Assembly: GCA_017514845.1 (NCBI GenBank)
Contig: JAFWIM010000121.1
Coordinates: forward strand, 1 to 40,199
Source: Lachnospiraceae bacterium
GTDB lineage: Bacteria; Bacillota; Clostridia; Lachnospirales; Lachnospiraceae
DNA length: 40,199 bases
Reading direction: 5' to 3'
Shown: positions 18,440-25,780 of the stretch, in pieces
Layout: every line of letters starts with the position of its first letter
Numbering within the stretch: position 1 is the stretch's first letter
Notes under the pieces: generated by a model
What the model was told of the DNA's origin: nothing
Database searches by the model: none
What the model saw: only the letters and a program-made list of their open reading frames with translations
Program-made: the position numbers and the translations under genes

Positions 18440-18607
18440 TCAAACGGAGTCGGCCTGTGACGATACTTTGCTCAGAATGCTCTTCACGACTTTTGTCAGC
18501 TGTTCTTTGAATATAAGGACGAGAGCAATCAGAACCAGAAGTACCAGAATGATCTCAACGACGGTGACTCCGTCCTCTTCCTTCAAAAAAGCGCAAAAAT
18601 CACCCAT
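18440..18607 (-). CDS. Flp1-type type IVb pilin
   Basis: A 55-residue pilin. A short basic/acidic leader (MGDFCAFLKEEDG) precedes VTVVEIILVLLVLIALVLIF, with Glu in the position usual for Flp pilin after the cleaved Gly (residue 13). A short amphipathic tail (KEQLTKVVKSILSKVSSQADSV) follows. It is the likely major pilus subunit, cleaved by the peptidase at 15472-15900. The ATG is preceded by GGAGG (18616-18620) at spacing 8. It is the first gene of this pilus block; the ATPase and platform genes that usually precede it are absent. Confidence 0.9.
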   Translation of the reverse strand: MGDFCAFLKEEDGVTVVEIILVLLVLIALVLIFKEQLTKVVKSILSKVSSQADSV

Positions 18608-18747
18608 GTGCGCCACCTCCTTTCCAAGCGCTGTGTCAGCTTAAGTGTTGTCTTCGTTATTTACCCTGTGCCACAAAGTTTCTGGAATTCCACGGGGTGA
18701 GAAGCCCCGTTCGATCCGGTCGGATCAGATGCGTTTAATGTAAAAAG

Positions 18748-18777
18748 AGAATAACAATAAATCCATCGCTGTTTCAA
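18748..18777 (-). promoter_or_regulatory. Putative pilin operon promoter
   Basis: Minus-strand -35 TTGAAA (18772-18777), 18 nt, -10 TATTCT (18748-18753). It gives a leader of about 135 nt containing two stable hairpins before the pilin gene. The -10 is only 4 of 6. Confidence 0.5.
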
Positions 18778-18828
18778 GTCGGAATAATTCACGATTTGCA
18801 TCCGCCTTATTCATACAGTTTGACTGGA

Positions 18829-18907
18829 TTTATCTCAGCGGGAGATTATGACCCGAATCCCTGTGCATCATCGCGCAGCGTTTATCTCAGCGGGGGATCG
18901 TGACCCG
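18829..18907. repeat. Two direct copies of a 27-nt intergenic module
   Basis: 18829-18855 and 18881-18907 share TTTATCTCAGCGGG-GATNNTGACCCG with 3 mismatches in 27. A related inverted copy lies at 39659-39691. The following 18933-18946 (GACGTGCGCAGCGC) recurs at 25618-25631. A CGCTGAG at 18981-18988 mirrors CTCAGCG, so the whole block may fold as one long hairpin. Confidence 0.75.
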
Positions 18908-19008
18908 CCACTCTGTCCAAGTCTCGCTCGCGGACGTGCGCAGCGCAAGGTGCTTACACGCCTCGCACGCTGCGGAAAAAACGCTGAGGTTTCCTGTGTG
19001 TTCAGCAC

Positions 19009-19106
19009 AAAAAAGCTGCCGCATCCGGCACTGTCACCGCTTCATATGGAAGACACGGCAAATACCGTCTGCCATATGTAGTGGTGGCACGCCTTGATGC
19101 GGCAGC
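19009..19106 (-). terminator. Long structured terminator after moaC
   Basis: On the minus strand an 11-bp stem GCTGCCGCATC / GATGCGGCAGC closes an ~75-nt interior, followed by six U. The interior has a CATATGG/CCATATG stem with a further helix, so about 98 nt fold as one imperfect hairpin. It is much larger than a normal terminator and may be a structured 3' RNA. Confidence 0.8.
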
Positions 19107-19139
19107 CCTTATTATTATCGCAGCATGCTGCTGCGGACA

Positions 19140-19628
19140 CTATCGGTCAGTCTCGTCCTCAAAATAGAAATCACCGCTTCTTCCGCCATGTTTCTCTATG
19201 AGGTGTACGTCCTCTATGACCATGCGCTTGTCGATGGCCTTACACATATCGTAGATCGTGAGCAGTGCGGTCGTGACCCCGGTCAGAGCTTCCATCTCGA
19301 CCCCGGTCCTTCCATCCGTCTTCACGCTGCAGAAAGCACTGACAGAGTTTGATTCGGGATGGAGCTCGAATGTCACCTTCGCGTTCGTAAGGCACAGCAC
19401 GTGGCACATCGGGATCAGATCAGATGTCCTCTTCGTTCCCATGATGCCGGCGATTTGCGCGACAGTGAGGACGTCCCCTTTCCGGACTTTTCCCCCTGTG
19501 ATCGCTAAGAAGGCCTCACTGTTCATGCGGATCGTTCCGACCGCCAACGCCCTGCGGCCTGTCACACTTTTATCCGAAACATCGACCATGTGCGCGTTCC
19601 CGAGATCGTCAAAATGTGTAAATTCCAT
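19140..19628 (-). CDS. moaC: Cyclic pyranopterin monophosphate synthase MoaC
   Basis: Enzyme of molybdenum cofactor synthesis: with MoaA it converts GTP through 3',8-cH2GTP to cyclic pyranopterin monophosphate. The 162-residue length is typical. Conserved stretches are THFDDLGNAHMVDVSDK (4-20), LIPMCHVLCLT (71-81) and the catalytic EMEALTGVTTALLTIYDMCK (111-130). GAGGAGAAATA precedes the ATG. It follows the SseB-like gene by 61 nt without a terminator, probably as one transcript. No other moa/mog gene is here, so the pathway would be completed elsewhere. Confidence 0.96.
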   Translation of the reverse strand: MEFTHFDDLGNAHMVDVSDKSVTGRRALAVGTIRMNSEAFLAITGGKVRKGDVLTVAQIAGIMGTKRTSDLIPMCHVLCLTNAKVTFELHPESNSVSAFCSVKTDGRTGVEMEALTGVTTALLTIYDMCKAIDKRMVIEDVHLIEKHGGRSGDFYFEDETDR

Positions 19629-19689
19629 TATTTCTCCTCACTGCCGGTGGCAGCGCATTCCTCTGACCGCCCCCTGGGAGTCCGTGCAA

Positions 19690-20415
19690 TCAGAGAGATT
19701 CCACTGTGCCGTCCGGGTTCTTTTTCTTAACGACCTTCATCATGAAATCCCGCTTTAAAGCCAGATTCTTAGAGAACGGGTTGATGACGATCGCAGTCAC
19801 CTCGGGATGCTTCGCGATAAAAATGCTGCTCTGCAGCGACGGCATCTGCATCCAGACATACTTCTGCATGAACGATTCAGAGATCTCATCTCTAGACGTA
19901 AAAGAGAAATAGAGCACGTCCCCGTTCGGAGCCTTGAGAAGCTCCGGCACAAGCCTGACGGGGTCTTTCGGCACATATTTCCGCTCCATGGTCTGCGTCT
20001 TGAAACCGGCGGCATCCTTGGTCGAGAACTGCATGCGCATCGGGACCCAGAGCCACACGTCCATAAAATTGTTCATGCAGTTCTGAAGATTGGCCACGGT
20101 CTTATCCGCGTCATATCTCTCTATAAAATAGCCGAGGACCCTCGCGCTGTCCTCTCTCTTCAGGATTTCGGGATTATTGACAGACATTAGCTTATTCGGC
20201 GTAATCGCGGGCAGAGGTGTGTCCATTGCCTGAGGCTTCGGAGCCTGCTGCGCGCTCCGGGGCGGCTGCGAAGCTGCGGAAGTCGATGCAGGTGCCGGTG
20301 TTTCGACCGCCTGTCTCACTGCCCCGGCAGTCGGGGCATCCGCTGAACGCTCCATGCTGTGATACTCGCCGCCTTCACTATTATCGTTTTTCTTAAAAAC
20401 GTCAAACAGACCCAT
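19690..20415 (-). CDS. SseB-family protein
   Basis: A 241-residue soluble protein with a disordered, Ala/Pro/Gln-rich N-terminal region (about 15-70) and a C-terminal SseB N-domain-like fold. The latter has DVWLWVPMRM, YFSFTSRDEI and the typical AIVINPFSKNLAL near the end. SseB-family proteins have been linked to enhanced serine sensitivity in E. coli, but their biochemistry is unclear. It is first in a likely operon with moaC. The promoter has an extended -10 overlapped by a perfect 17-bp palindrome, so a repressor may control it. Strong AAAGGAGGAG precedes the ATG. Confidence 0.72.
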   Translation of the reverse strand: MGLFDVFKKNDNSEGGEYHSMERSADAPTAGAVRQAVETPAPASTSAASQPPRSAQQAPKPQAMDTPLPAITPNKLMSVNNPEILKREDSARVLGYFIERYDADKTVANLQNCMNNFMDVWLWVPMRMQFSTKDAAGFKTQTMERKYVPKDPVRLVPELLKAPNGDVLYFSFTSRDEISESFMQKYVWMQMPSLQSSIFIAKHPEVTAIVINPFSKNLALKRDFMMKVVKKKNPDGTVESL

Positions 20416-20441
20416 TTCGGAAATCTCCTCCTTTATAGTCA

Positions 20442-20458
20442 GATATAGTTACTATATC
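20442..20458. promoter_or_regulatory. 17-bp palindromic operator candidate
   Basis: GATATAGT-T-ACTATATC is a perfect inverted repeat with 8-nt arms and a 1-nt centre. It covers the -10 box of the SseB-moaC promoter. The compact AT-rich shape suits a dimeric repressor; the cognate regulator is unknown. Confidence 0.6.
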
Positions 20459-20479
20459 ATTAAAACCCTGATACTGCAA
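20451..20479 (-). promoter_or_regulatory. Promoter of the SseB-moaC operon
   Basis: Minus-strand -35 TTGCAG (20474-20479), 17 nt, extended -10 TGATATAGT with hexamer at 20451-20456. It starts directly beyond the U-tract of the HD gene terminator. Confidence 0.75.
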
Positions 20480-20482
20480 ATT

Positions 20483-20513
20483 AAAAAAGCCGGATCAGGA
20501 GACCCGATCCGAC
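20483..20513 (-). terminator. Terminator overlapping the HD gene end
   Basis: GTCGGATC / GATCCGGC (one G-U pair) with a 9-nt loop and six U on the minus strand. Most of the hairpin lies within the last codons of the HD gene, whose stop is at 20495-20497. Confidence 0.85.
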
Positions 20514-20998
20514 TCTTTCTTCATATTTCGTTTTTCCTTCAGCGAAGCGGCAACTTCCCTGACAGCACAGTACTTATCCGCGATGAGGATCACATAACCT
20601 TCCCTGCAGTGGGGAGGCACTGGCGTCGTCGGCCACATGTGATGGCTGATAATGTCCTTCTCACATTTGCTCAGACCGCCTAGCAGCTTCTCCGCGACCT
20701 CGCAGGATTCCCTCGGATGCCGCTGCCAGCACACCAGATTGTTGCTGAACTTTTCATACCTTCCGACGATACCGAGATCGTGACACAGCGCTCCCCGTAT
20801 CACTGCTTTCGTATCCGTCTTAATATGCATCGCATTGAGAAATCTGCAGATCTTTACGGAAGTATACGCCACTCCGAGGCTGTGGTTCCCTACTGTCGTC
20901 ACGTGGTGATGCTTCTGCGCCATAGCCTGCTCGAACTCCGGTGAGTCGAGCACCTCGGCCCCAAAGGACCTGACCAGCTGCATTGCCAACATATCCAT
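20495..20998 (-). CDS. HD-domain phosphohydrolase-like protein
   Basis: A 167-residue protein with an HD superfamily core: a His near 39 (GNHSLGVAYTS), the HD pair His73-Asp74 (ALCHDLG), His119-120 (SHHMWP) and Asp141 (LIADKYCA). This pattern fits a metal-dependent phosphohydrolase acting on nucleotides or similar. The short form matches small clostridial HD proteins of unknown substrate. GGAGG lies 7 nt before the ATG. It is 45 nt downstream of the NhaC-type antiporter gene and ends in a terminator formed by its own last codons, so it probably shares the antiporter transcript. Confidence 0.85.
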   Translation of the reverse strand: MDMLAMQLVRSFGAEVLDSPEFEQAMAQKHHHVTTVGNHSLGVAYTSVKICRFLNAMHIKTDTKAVIRGALCHDLGIVGRYEKFSNNLVCWQRHPRESCEVAEKLLGGLSKCEKDIISHHMWPTTPVPPHCREGYVILIADKYCAVREVAASLKEKRNMKKESDRVS

Positions 20999-21043
20999 GA
21001 TGCCGCCTCCTAATCAATGTCAGGGAAAATTCAGTCAGTTATG

Positions 21044-22558
21044 TTACGCGGTCTCCGTGTCCTTATTTTTCATGCCGTAATGCAGGAAGAACATACATCC
21101 GATCGTAATGATCACACCGATGATCAGGCAGACGACCGGGTTCTGAACAAAGCCGGCGATGACATAGACCACGAACGAGATGGCAGCCACGGTCAGCGCG
21201 TACGGCATCTGTGTCGAGACGTGGGCTATATGGTCACACATCGCTCCTGCCGAGGACATGATCGTCGTATCGGAGATCGGCGAGCAGTGGTCGCCGCAGA
21301 CAGCGCCTGCCATGCAGGCCGATACGCAGATGATCGCGAGCGGATTGCCGCTCTCGAGCGGGAAGGATGCAAGGCAGATCGGAATCAGGATTCCGAATGT
21401 GCCCCAGGATGTTCCGGTTGCAAATGAAAGTCCGACCGCAATCAGGAACACGATCGCCGGCAGAAAATTCTGCAGCGCGCCGGCAGAGTTCGAGACGATA
21501 GCCGCTACATAGTCCTTGGCGCCGAGGGAATCCGTCATGCTCTTGAGTGTCCATGCGAGGACAAGGATCATGATTGCCGGCACCATGGCCCTGAAGCCCT
21601 CAGACAGGCAGGCCATGCAGTCCTTGAATTTGAGGACTCCGCGAAGCATATAGACAATCAGCGTGATTGCCAGGGCTACGAAGGATCCGAGTACAAGACC
21701 TACGGACGCGTCTGAGTTGGCGAACGCGTCGATAAAACTCTCACCTTCAAAGAAACCGCCGGAGTAGATCATACCGATCACGCAGCAGATAATAAGTGAT
21801 GCGATCGGAAGAATCAGGTCGATGACCTTGCCGCTGCCCTTGACCGCGTCCTCGTCTGAGACCTGTGCTTCCATATCCGTGAAGATATTGCCGGCCAGAG
21901 CGTTCTTCTCATGTCTTGCCATCGGGCCGTAATCAATTTTCAGGATCGTGATCGTGACCATCATGAGAATGGTGAGCAGCGCGTAATAATTGTACGGGAT
22001 CGCCTTAATGAAGAGGACAAGACCGTTCGTCCCTTCCGGTGAGAACGCGGATACAGCCGCTGCCCAGGAAGAAATCGGAGCAATAATGCAGACCGGCGCT
22101 GCTGTCGCGTCGATGAGGTATGCCAGTTTAGCCCTTGAGACCTGATGGCGGTCAGTGACGGGACGCATGACCGAGCCGACAGTCAGACAGTTAAAATAGT
22201 CGTCGATAAAGATGAGGCAGCCGAGAAGGATCGTCGCCAGCTGGGCGCCGACGCGCGATGTGATCTTCTTCGATGCCCACTCGCCGAACGCGGCGGAGCC
22301 GCCCGCCTTGTTCATGAGCGCGACCATGATGCCCAGGAAGACAAGGAACACAAGAATACCGACATTATAGGCGTCGGAGAGCTGTGCGATCATGCCGTCC
22401 TGAAAGATGTGGACCAGCGTTCCCTCGAAGCTGAATCCGGAGAAGAAAAGACCGCCGACAACTATACCTACGAACAGAGAGCTGTAGACCTCTTTGGTGA
22501 TAAGTGCCAGAGCGATTGCAACGATTGGCGGTACAAGGGACCAGAATGTTGCATACAT
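21044..22558 (-). CDS. Na+/H+ antiporter, NhaC family
   Basis: A 504-residue polytopic inner-membrane protein of the NhaC-type antiporter family, with about 11-12 hydrophobic segments. The conserved core includes LGCLIFIDDYFNCLTVGSVMRPVTD (acidic pair around residues 118-119) and, in the second half, ATGTSWGTFGILIP and AGAVCGDHCSPISDTTI. It probably exchanges protons for Na+ or another cation; some family members exchange organic substrates such as malate/lactate or lysine, so substrate is not certain. An extended -10 promoter lies upstream, and the HD gene follows at 45 nt. Confidence 0.88.
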   Translation of the reverse strand: MYATFWSLVPPIVAIALALITKEVYSSLFVGIVVGGLFFSGFSFEGTLVHIFQDGMIAQLSDAYNVGILVFLVFLGIMVALMNKAGGSAAFGEWASKKITSRVGAQLATILLGCLIFIDDYFNCLTVGSVMRPVTDRHQVSRAKLAYLIDATAAPVCIIAPISSWAAAVSAFSPEGTNGLVLFIKAIPYNYYALLTILMMVTITILKIDYGPMARHEKNALAGNIFTDMEAQVSDEDAVKGSGKVIDLILPIASLIICCVIGMIYSGGFFEGESFIDAFANSDASVGLVLGSFVALAITLIVYMLRGVLKFKDCMACLSEGFRAMVPAIMILVLAWTLKSMTDSLGAKDYVAAIVSNSAGALQNFLPAIVFLIAVGLSFATGTSWGTFGILIPICLASFPLESGNPLAIICVSACMAGAVCGDHCSPISDTTIMSSAGAMCDHIAHVSTQMPYALTVAAISFVVYVIAGFVQNPVVCLIIGVIITIGCMFFLHYGMKNKDTETA

Positions 22559-22650
22559 GAAAGTTTCCCCCTTTCAAGAATAAATAGTACTGCTGTCCGG
22601 CTTTATCGTTGCGCCGCTTTAATGCGTTAAATTACCGAACAATTACGCCT

Positions 22651-22659
22651 ATTATACCA
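22651..22659 (-). promoter_or_regulatory. Extended -10 promoter of the antiporter gene
   Basis: Minus-strand TGGTATAAT gives a perfect -10 (22651-22656) with TG one base upstream. No good -35 is seen. It leaves a leader of about 85 nt before the ATG. Confidence 0.6.
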
Positions 22660-22703
22660 CCCTCAGCCAAAAAAGCCATATCAAACTAAAAATTTTTAAT
22701 TCT

Positions 22704-24002
22704 TCAGCCAGCGATTTTCTTTTCCACCGGTATCTCAATTGTCACCCGGCTGCCTTGTCCGCGGATGCTCTCAAAAGTCAGGCTGGCGTCGAGAATCGCC
22801 GCAAGTCTCTCCCTGACATTCCGAATACCGATGTGGCTGCTGTCTGCCGTCATAGCCGCATCGGCATCTGTCCCAGGTCCGTTGTCGCTGACAACAATCT
22901 CTACGAAATCACCCTTCAGATACGATCCGATGCTGACACAGCCTCCGTCCTCATTCATCATAGCTCCGTGCCTCACAGCATTCTCGACTATAGGCTGTAT
23001 TGTGAGGGGCGGAACGGAAAAATCCGTATACTGCAGATCATATACGATCTCCAGTTCATCCCGGAACCGCATCTGCTCCAGCTTCAGATAATGATCTACG
23101 AACTCCATCTCCTTCTTCATCGGGACGGGGCTCGAGTTTTCAATTGTGAGGATATTGGTCCGCAGATACTCGGAAAAATCTGCAATAGCAGCCTTAGCCA
23201 GCTCCGGATCCTGATCGCACAGATAATAAATCGAGTTGAGTGTGTTGAATATAAAGTGCGGCCGGATCTGGCTGAGCATGATATCAATGCGGTCCTCGGC
23301 AAGTCTTTTTTCAAGCTCGCTCATACTGATGGTCCGCCGTACGTTCAGATAGTTGTGGACCAGGATCAGCGAGAGGGAAAGTGCCGGTCCCATGAGACTG
23401 ATGTCCACACTGACCAGGCGGAAAACAAATGTAATGACCGGAAAAATGACAAAGGACAAAAGGACCAGAACATTTGGGAGTCCAATCTCTCTTCTGTAGC
23501 GGAGCAGCAGAGCAAGCATAATTCCAAGGACGATAATTCCTCCCACCTGACCGAGCAGATAATAAGGGCCGGTCTCGATACCGTCGACTGTCGAAGTGGA
23601 GATAAAACCGTTTACCGAATTGACAGCCCAGAATCCGGCAGAACATCCGCAAACAGCAATATTCAGGTAATCGATCCATTTTGGAACATGCGCACCCGCG
23701 ACGGTGCTCTCGATCACGTAAATAATGAACCGCAAAAAGAGTACCAGAAGAACAAAATACGCCACACTTGAAATCAGATATGCCGCATCGTAAATCCGCT
23801 TTGCGATAATACTCTCATCCATCCATAATACCGCGATCCAGCCGATGAGATCGAATGCGAGCATTACAATAGCACTTGCCACAGCCGGGATAAAGTACGG
23901 ATATCTCTTCTTTCTGATAGAATACTCCATAATGCATCCCACAATCAGAATCACCATTGTGAGAAGTGCATACAGCAGGATAATTATATTGATGTAAATC
24001 AT
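22704..24002 (-). CDS. LytS/YehU-type sensor histidine kinase
   Basis: A 432-residue membrane kinase. The N-terminal half (about 1-220) has roughly six to seven hydrophobic segments. Next comes the PF06580-type phospho-acceptor RPHFIFNTLNSIYYLCD (His249), then an HATPase domain with PIVENAVRHG (N-box), DNGPG (G1) and an IGIRNVRERLA region. This family normally pairs with a LytTR response regulator, but none is present. It starts 12 nt after the LysR gene with GGAGG in the gap. The weak GC content at 22680-22700 shows no clear terminator. Confidence 0.92.
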   Translation of the reverse strand: MIYINIIILLYALLTMVILIVGCIMEYSIRKKRYPYFIPAVASAIVMLAFDLIGWIAVLWMDESIIAKRIYDAAYLISSVAYFVLLVLFLRFIIYVIESTVAGAHVPKWIDYLNIAVCGCSAGFWAVNSVNGFISTSTVDGIETGPYYLLGQVGGIIVLGIMLALLLRYRREIGLPNVLVLLSFVIFPVITFVFRLVSVDISLMGPALSLSLILVHNYLNVRRTISMSELEKRLAEDRIDIMLSQIRPHFIFNTLNSIYYLCDQDPELAKAAIADFSEYLRTNILTIENSSPVPMKKEMEFVDHYLKLEQMRFRDELEIVYDLQYTDFSVPPLTIQPIVENAVRHGAMMNEDGGCVSIGSYLKGDFVEIVVSDNGPGTDADAAMTADSSHIGIRNVRERLAAILDASLTFESIRGQGSRVTIEIPVEKKIAG

Positions 24003-24014
24003 AAGGCCTCCTGT

Positions 24015-24920
24015 TTAGTCTGTCGGTCTGAAAGAGAGAAGTTCCGCGATATATTCATCCGCGAGGTTGGAGAGAGGCATGCGCTTTTTCTTGATATAGC
24101 CGATCGTCATGACATCATCCGTATCGAGCGGGACCGCCCGGTAATACTCACCGTTAAGATTCTCACAGATAATTCCCGAACACAGGGTATACGCATTGAG
24201 GCCGACCATCAGATTGAGCATAGTCGCCCGGTCATCCGCCTTAATGATCCTTTCATAATCGCGCGTCGCAAGGACTTCCTCCGCGAAGTGGAACGAATTA
24301 TTCTCCCCCTGTTCGAAGCTGAGGCACGGGTAGGGTGACAGATCCTCGAAACTGATCTTATCCCTGTCTGCCAGCGGGTGGTTTTTCCAGAGATACACTG
24401 AGATCGGGCACTCAAAAAGAGGGACGAATTCCAATTCGGCGTCCCGGAAGATTTTTGTCAGAACTTTCTCGTTGAAATCGTTGAGATAGAGAACTCCCAC
24501 CTCACTTTTGAGATTCCTGACATTCTCTATGACCTGCGCGGTCCTTGTCTCGTGGACGGCGAACGCGAACGGTTCCCCCTCATGCCTGCCGGCAACCCGA
24601 ATAAAAGCCTCGACGGCAAACGTATAGTGCTGCATTGAGACCGAAAACTTCTTTTTTCTCTTTTCGGGAGCAATAAAGGTGTTTTCTATAAGTTCATACT
24701 GCTCGAGGATCTGCCTGGCATATCCGAGAAATTCTTCCCCGTCCGCGGTAATCGTGATCCCACGGTTGGATCTCAGGAACAGGGTCATATTAAGCTCATT
24801 CTCAAGTTCCCTGATCGTGCCGGACAGGGACGGCTGGGAAATGAACAGGCGCTTTGCCGCCTCATTGATCGAGCCGCAGTCCGCGATCGTGACCGCGTAT
24901 TTCATCTGCTGAAGAGTCAT
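24015..24920 (-). CDS. LysR-family transcriptional regulator
   Basis: This 301-residue LysR regulator has an N-terminal winged HTH (about 1-60: MTLQQMKYAVTIADCGSIN, SQPSLSGTIRELE) and a periplasmic-binding-like effector domain (about 90-295) including YPCLSFEQGE. The effector is not predictable. Its ATG overlaps the stop of the preceding LemA-like gene (TGATG), and the kinase gene follows 12 nt downstream, so all three are translationally linked. LysR genes usually stand divergent from targets; here it lies inside an operon with a membrane kinase, which is unusual. Confidence 0.95.
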   Translation of the reverse strand: MTLQQMKYAVTIADCGSINEAAKRLFISQPSLSGTIRELENELNMTLFLRSNRGITITADGEEFLGYARQILEQYELIENTFIAPEKRKKKFSVSMQHYTFAVEAFIRVAGRHEGEPFAFAVHETRTAQVIENVRNLKSEVGVLYLNDFNEKVLTKIFRDAELEFVPLFECPISVYLWKNHPLADRDKISFEDLSPYPCLSFEQGENNSFHFAEEVLATRDYERIIKADDRATMLNLMVGLNAYTLCSGIICENLNGEYYRAVPLDTDDVMTIGYIKKKRMPLSNLADEYIAELLSFRPTD

Positions 24921-25519
24921 CAGTTCCTCCCGGGGAAGAGCTCTGCTTCGCTGTACCCCATAATACCTGCCAGGATCCTCTTCGGAAATCCTTTCACGGA
25001 CTTATTGTAAGCTTCGGCTTTCGTGTTGTAATCGGCAATCGCGGCAGTGAGCCCATCCGCTGCCTGATCCACAGCCGTACCGGTATCCTTATAGGCGCTC
25101 GAGGACATCCCTGCCCCGTCGGCGGATTCATGCAGGGCGGAGAGAGCATTTGCAAATGTATCCCGAGCCTTCGACCTTTCTCCCACGGATTCCGCTTCAC
25201 AGAGAGCCGAATACGCGGAGACCAGTGCGTCGGCACTCTCACCGGAAGCAGCGTCTGCTTTCTCTGCCTCCATCGCGTAGGATGAGACCTCGTCCTCCAT
25301 CTCCCTGATTGCTGTCGTGATATCAGAATACGCAAGCTCCACATTCGAGAAAGACGCGCCGAGCGACTGCATTCCGGTCATAATGAGACCTATGATGATC
25401 GCGGCAGTTGACAGGATCATATACGTCTTTTTTCTTGTTCTGCCGTAATTATCTTCCTTTTTGACACGGTTCCCGGAATAGTTCCCGGCGACTCTTTTCT
25501 GATTCTTCTTCTTTGCCAA
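24920..25519 (-). CDS. LemA-like single-span membrane protein
   Basis: About 199 residues with a very basic N-terminus, one membrane helix (about 34-55, MILSTAAIIIGLIMTGM) and a helical extracytoplasmic region. The C-terminal YNKSVKGFPKRILAGIMGYS strongly resembles the LemA C-terminus (YN...FP...A...G), but the usual LemA N-terminal motif with DLIPNLV is missing, so this is at best a divergent relative. The start is TTG at 25519 because AAAGGAG lies just upstream; a GTG at 25546 would place that site inside the gene. It opens an operon with the LysR and kinase genes and may relay an envelope signal to them. Confidence 0.65.
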   Translation of the reverse strand: MAKKKNQKRVAGNYSGNRVKKEDNYGRTRKKTYMILSTAAIIIGLIMTGMQSLGASFSNVELAYSDITTAIREMEDEVSSYAMEAEKADAASGESADALVSAYSALCEAESVGERSKARDTFANALSALHESADGAGMSSSAYKDTGTAVDQAADGLTAAIADYNTKAEAYNKSVKGFPKRILAGIMGYSEAELFPGRN

Positions 25520-25551
25520 ATATCCGCTCTCCTTTAAAGTTATCACGATTT

Positions 25552-25580
25552 ACTATAATAAAAAACAGCTCCTTATGCAA
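25552..25580 (-). promoter_or_regulatory. Promoter of the LemA-LysR-kinase operon
   Basis: Minus-strand -35 TTGCAT (25575-25580), 17 nt, -10 TATAGT (25552-25557). The -35 falls inside the loop of the terminator at 25560-25586. Confidence 0.75.
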
Positions 25581-25586
25581 GAGCTG
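25560..25586 (-). terminator. Terminator upstream of the LemA-like gene
   Basis: CAGCTCTT pairs with AAGGAGCTG (one bulge) around GCAT, followed by six U on the minus strand. It probably ends the Xre transcript, after the intervening hairpins. Confidence 0.72.
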
Positions 25587-25780
25587 ATAGTCAAGAACGC
25601 CTCGGCGTTCTTGCCGCGACGTGCGCAGCGCGTAAGCGCTTTCCACTGCGCACGTCTGCGATCCGCCGTGCCCCCGGACAAGAGCGCTGTCTCTAAAGCT
25701 GCGGTCCGCAGGCAGCGGACCGGCTCAGCCGGCCAGATACATGCGGACCGCAGCGACAGTGAAGCGGATTGTGAAAAACT
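25587..25780. repeat. Cluster of three intergenic hairpin modules
   Basis: First, AAGAACGC-CTCG-GCGTTCTT (25593-25612), whose CCTCGGCGTTCTT half recurs at 28614-28626. Second, ACGTGCGCAG / CTGCGCACGT (25619-25655) followed by the 17-nt module shared with 41-57. Third, GCTGCGGTCCGCA (25698-25710) exactly complementary to 25742-25754 with an inner CCGGC/GCCGG stem. No gene is seen in the gap. Confidence 0.78.

Larger units (their letters stand above)
18608..19139. other. 532-nt gene-free region: pilin leader, repeat modules, moaC terminator
   Basis: From the pilin side it holds two leader hairpins on the minus strand (ACGGGG/CCCCGT at 18692-18710 and GATCCG/CGGATC at 18713-18726), a putative pilin promoter at 18748-18777, repeat modules at 18829-18995 and the moaC terminator. 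No tRNA or convincing small gene is seen. Confidence 0.7.

Noticed and set aside
18650-18680. GGCACAGGGTAAA on the minus strand, resembling the start of a GEMM c-di-GMP riboswitch
   Set aside because: The second conserved part (GACGCAAAGCC-like) and the tetraloop-receptor are missing downstream. An Infernal search would settle it, but visible evidence does not support a riboswitch.
18705-18730. tRNA T-arm-like GTTCGATCC near the pilin leader
   Set aside because: No matching acceptor, D or anticodon stems within 80 nt; the string belongs to two short hairpins in the pilin leader.
18829-18907. Possible CRISPR array from the two 27-nt direct repeats
   Set aside because: Only two imperfect copies with one 25-nt interval, a third copy elsewhere in inverted orientation, and no cas genes. 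It fits the dispersed intergenic modules instead.
25520-25546. GTG start at 25546 for the LemA-like gene
   Set aside because: The AAAGGAG ribosome site would lie inside the gene; the TTG at 25519 has it in the right place.
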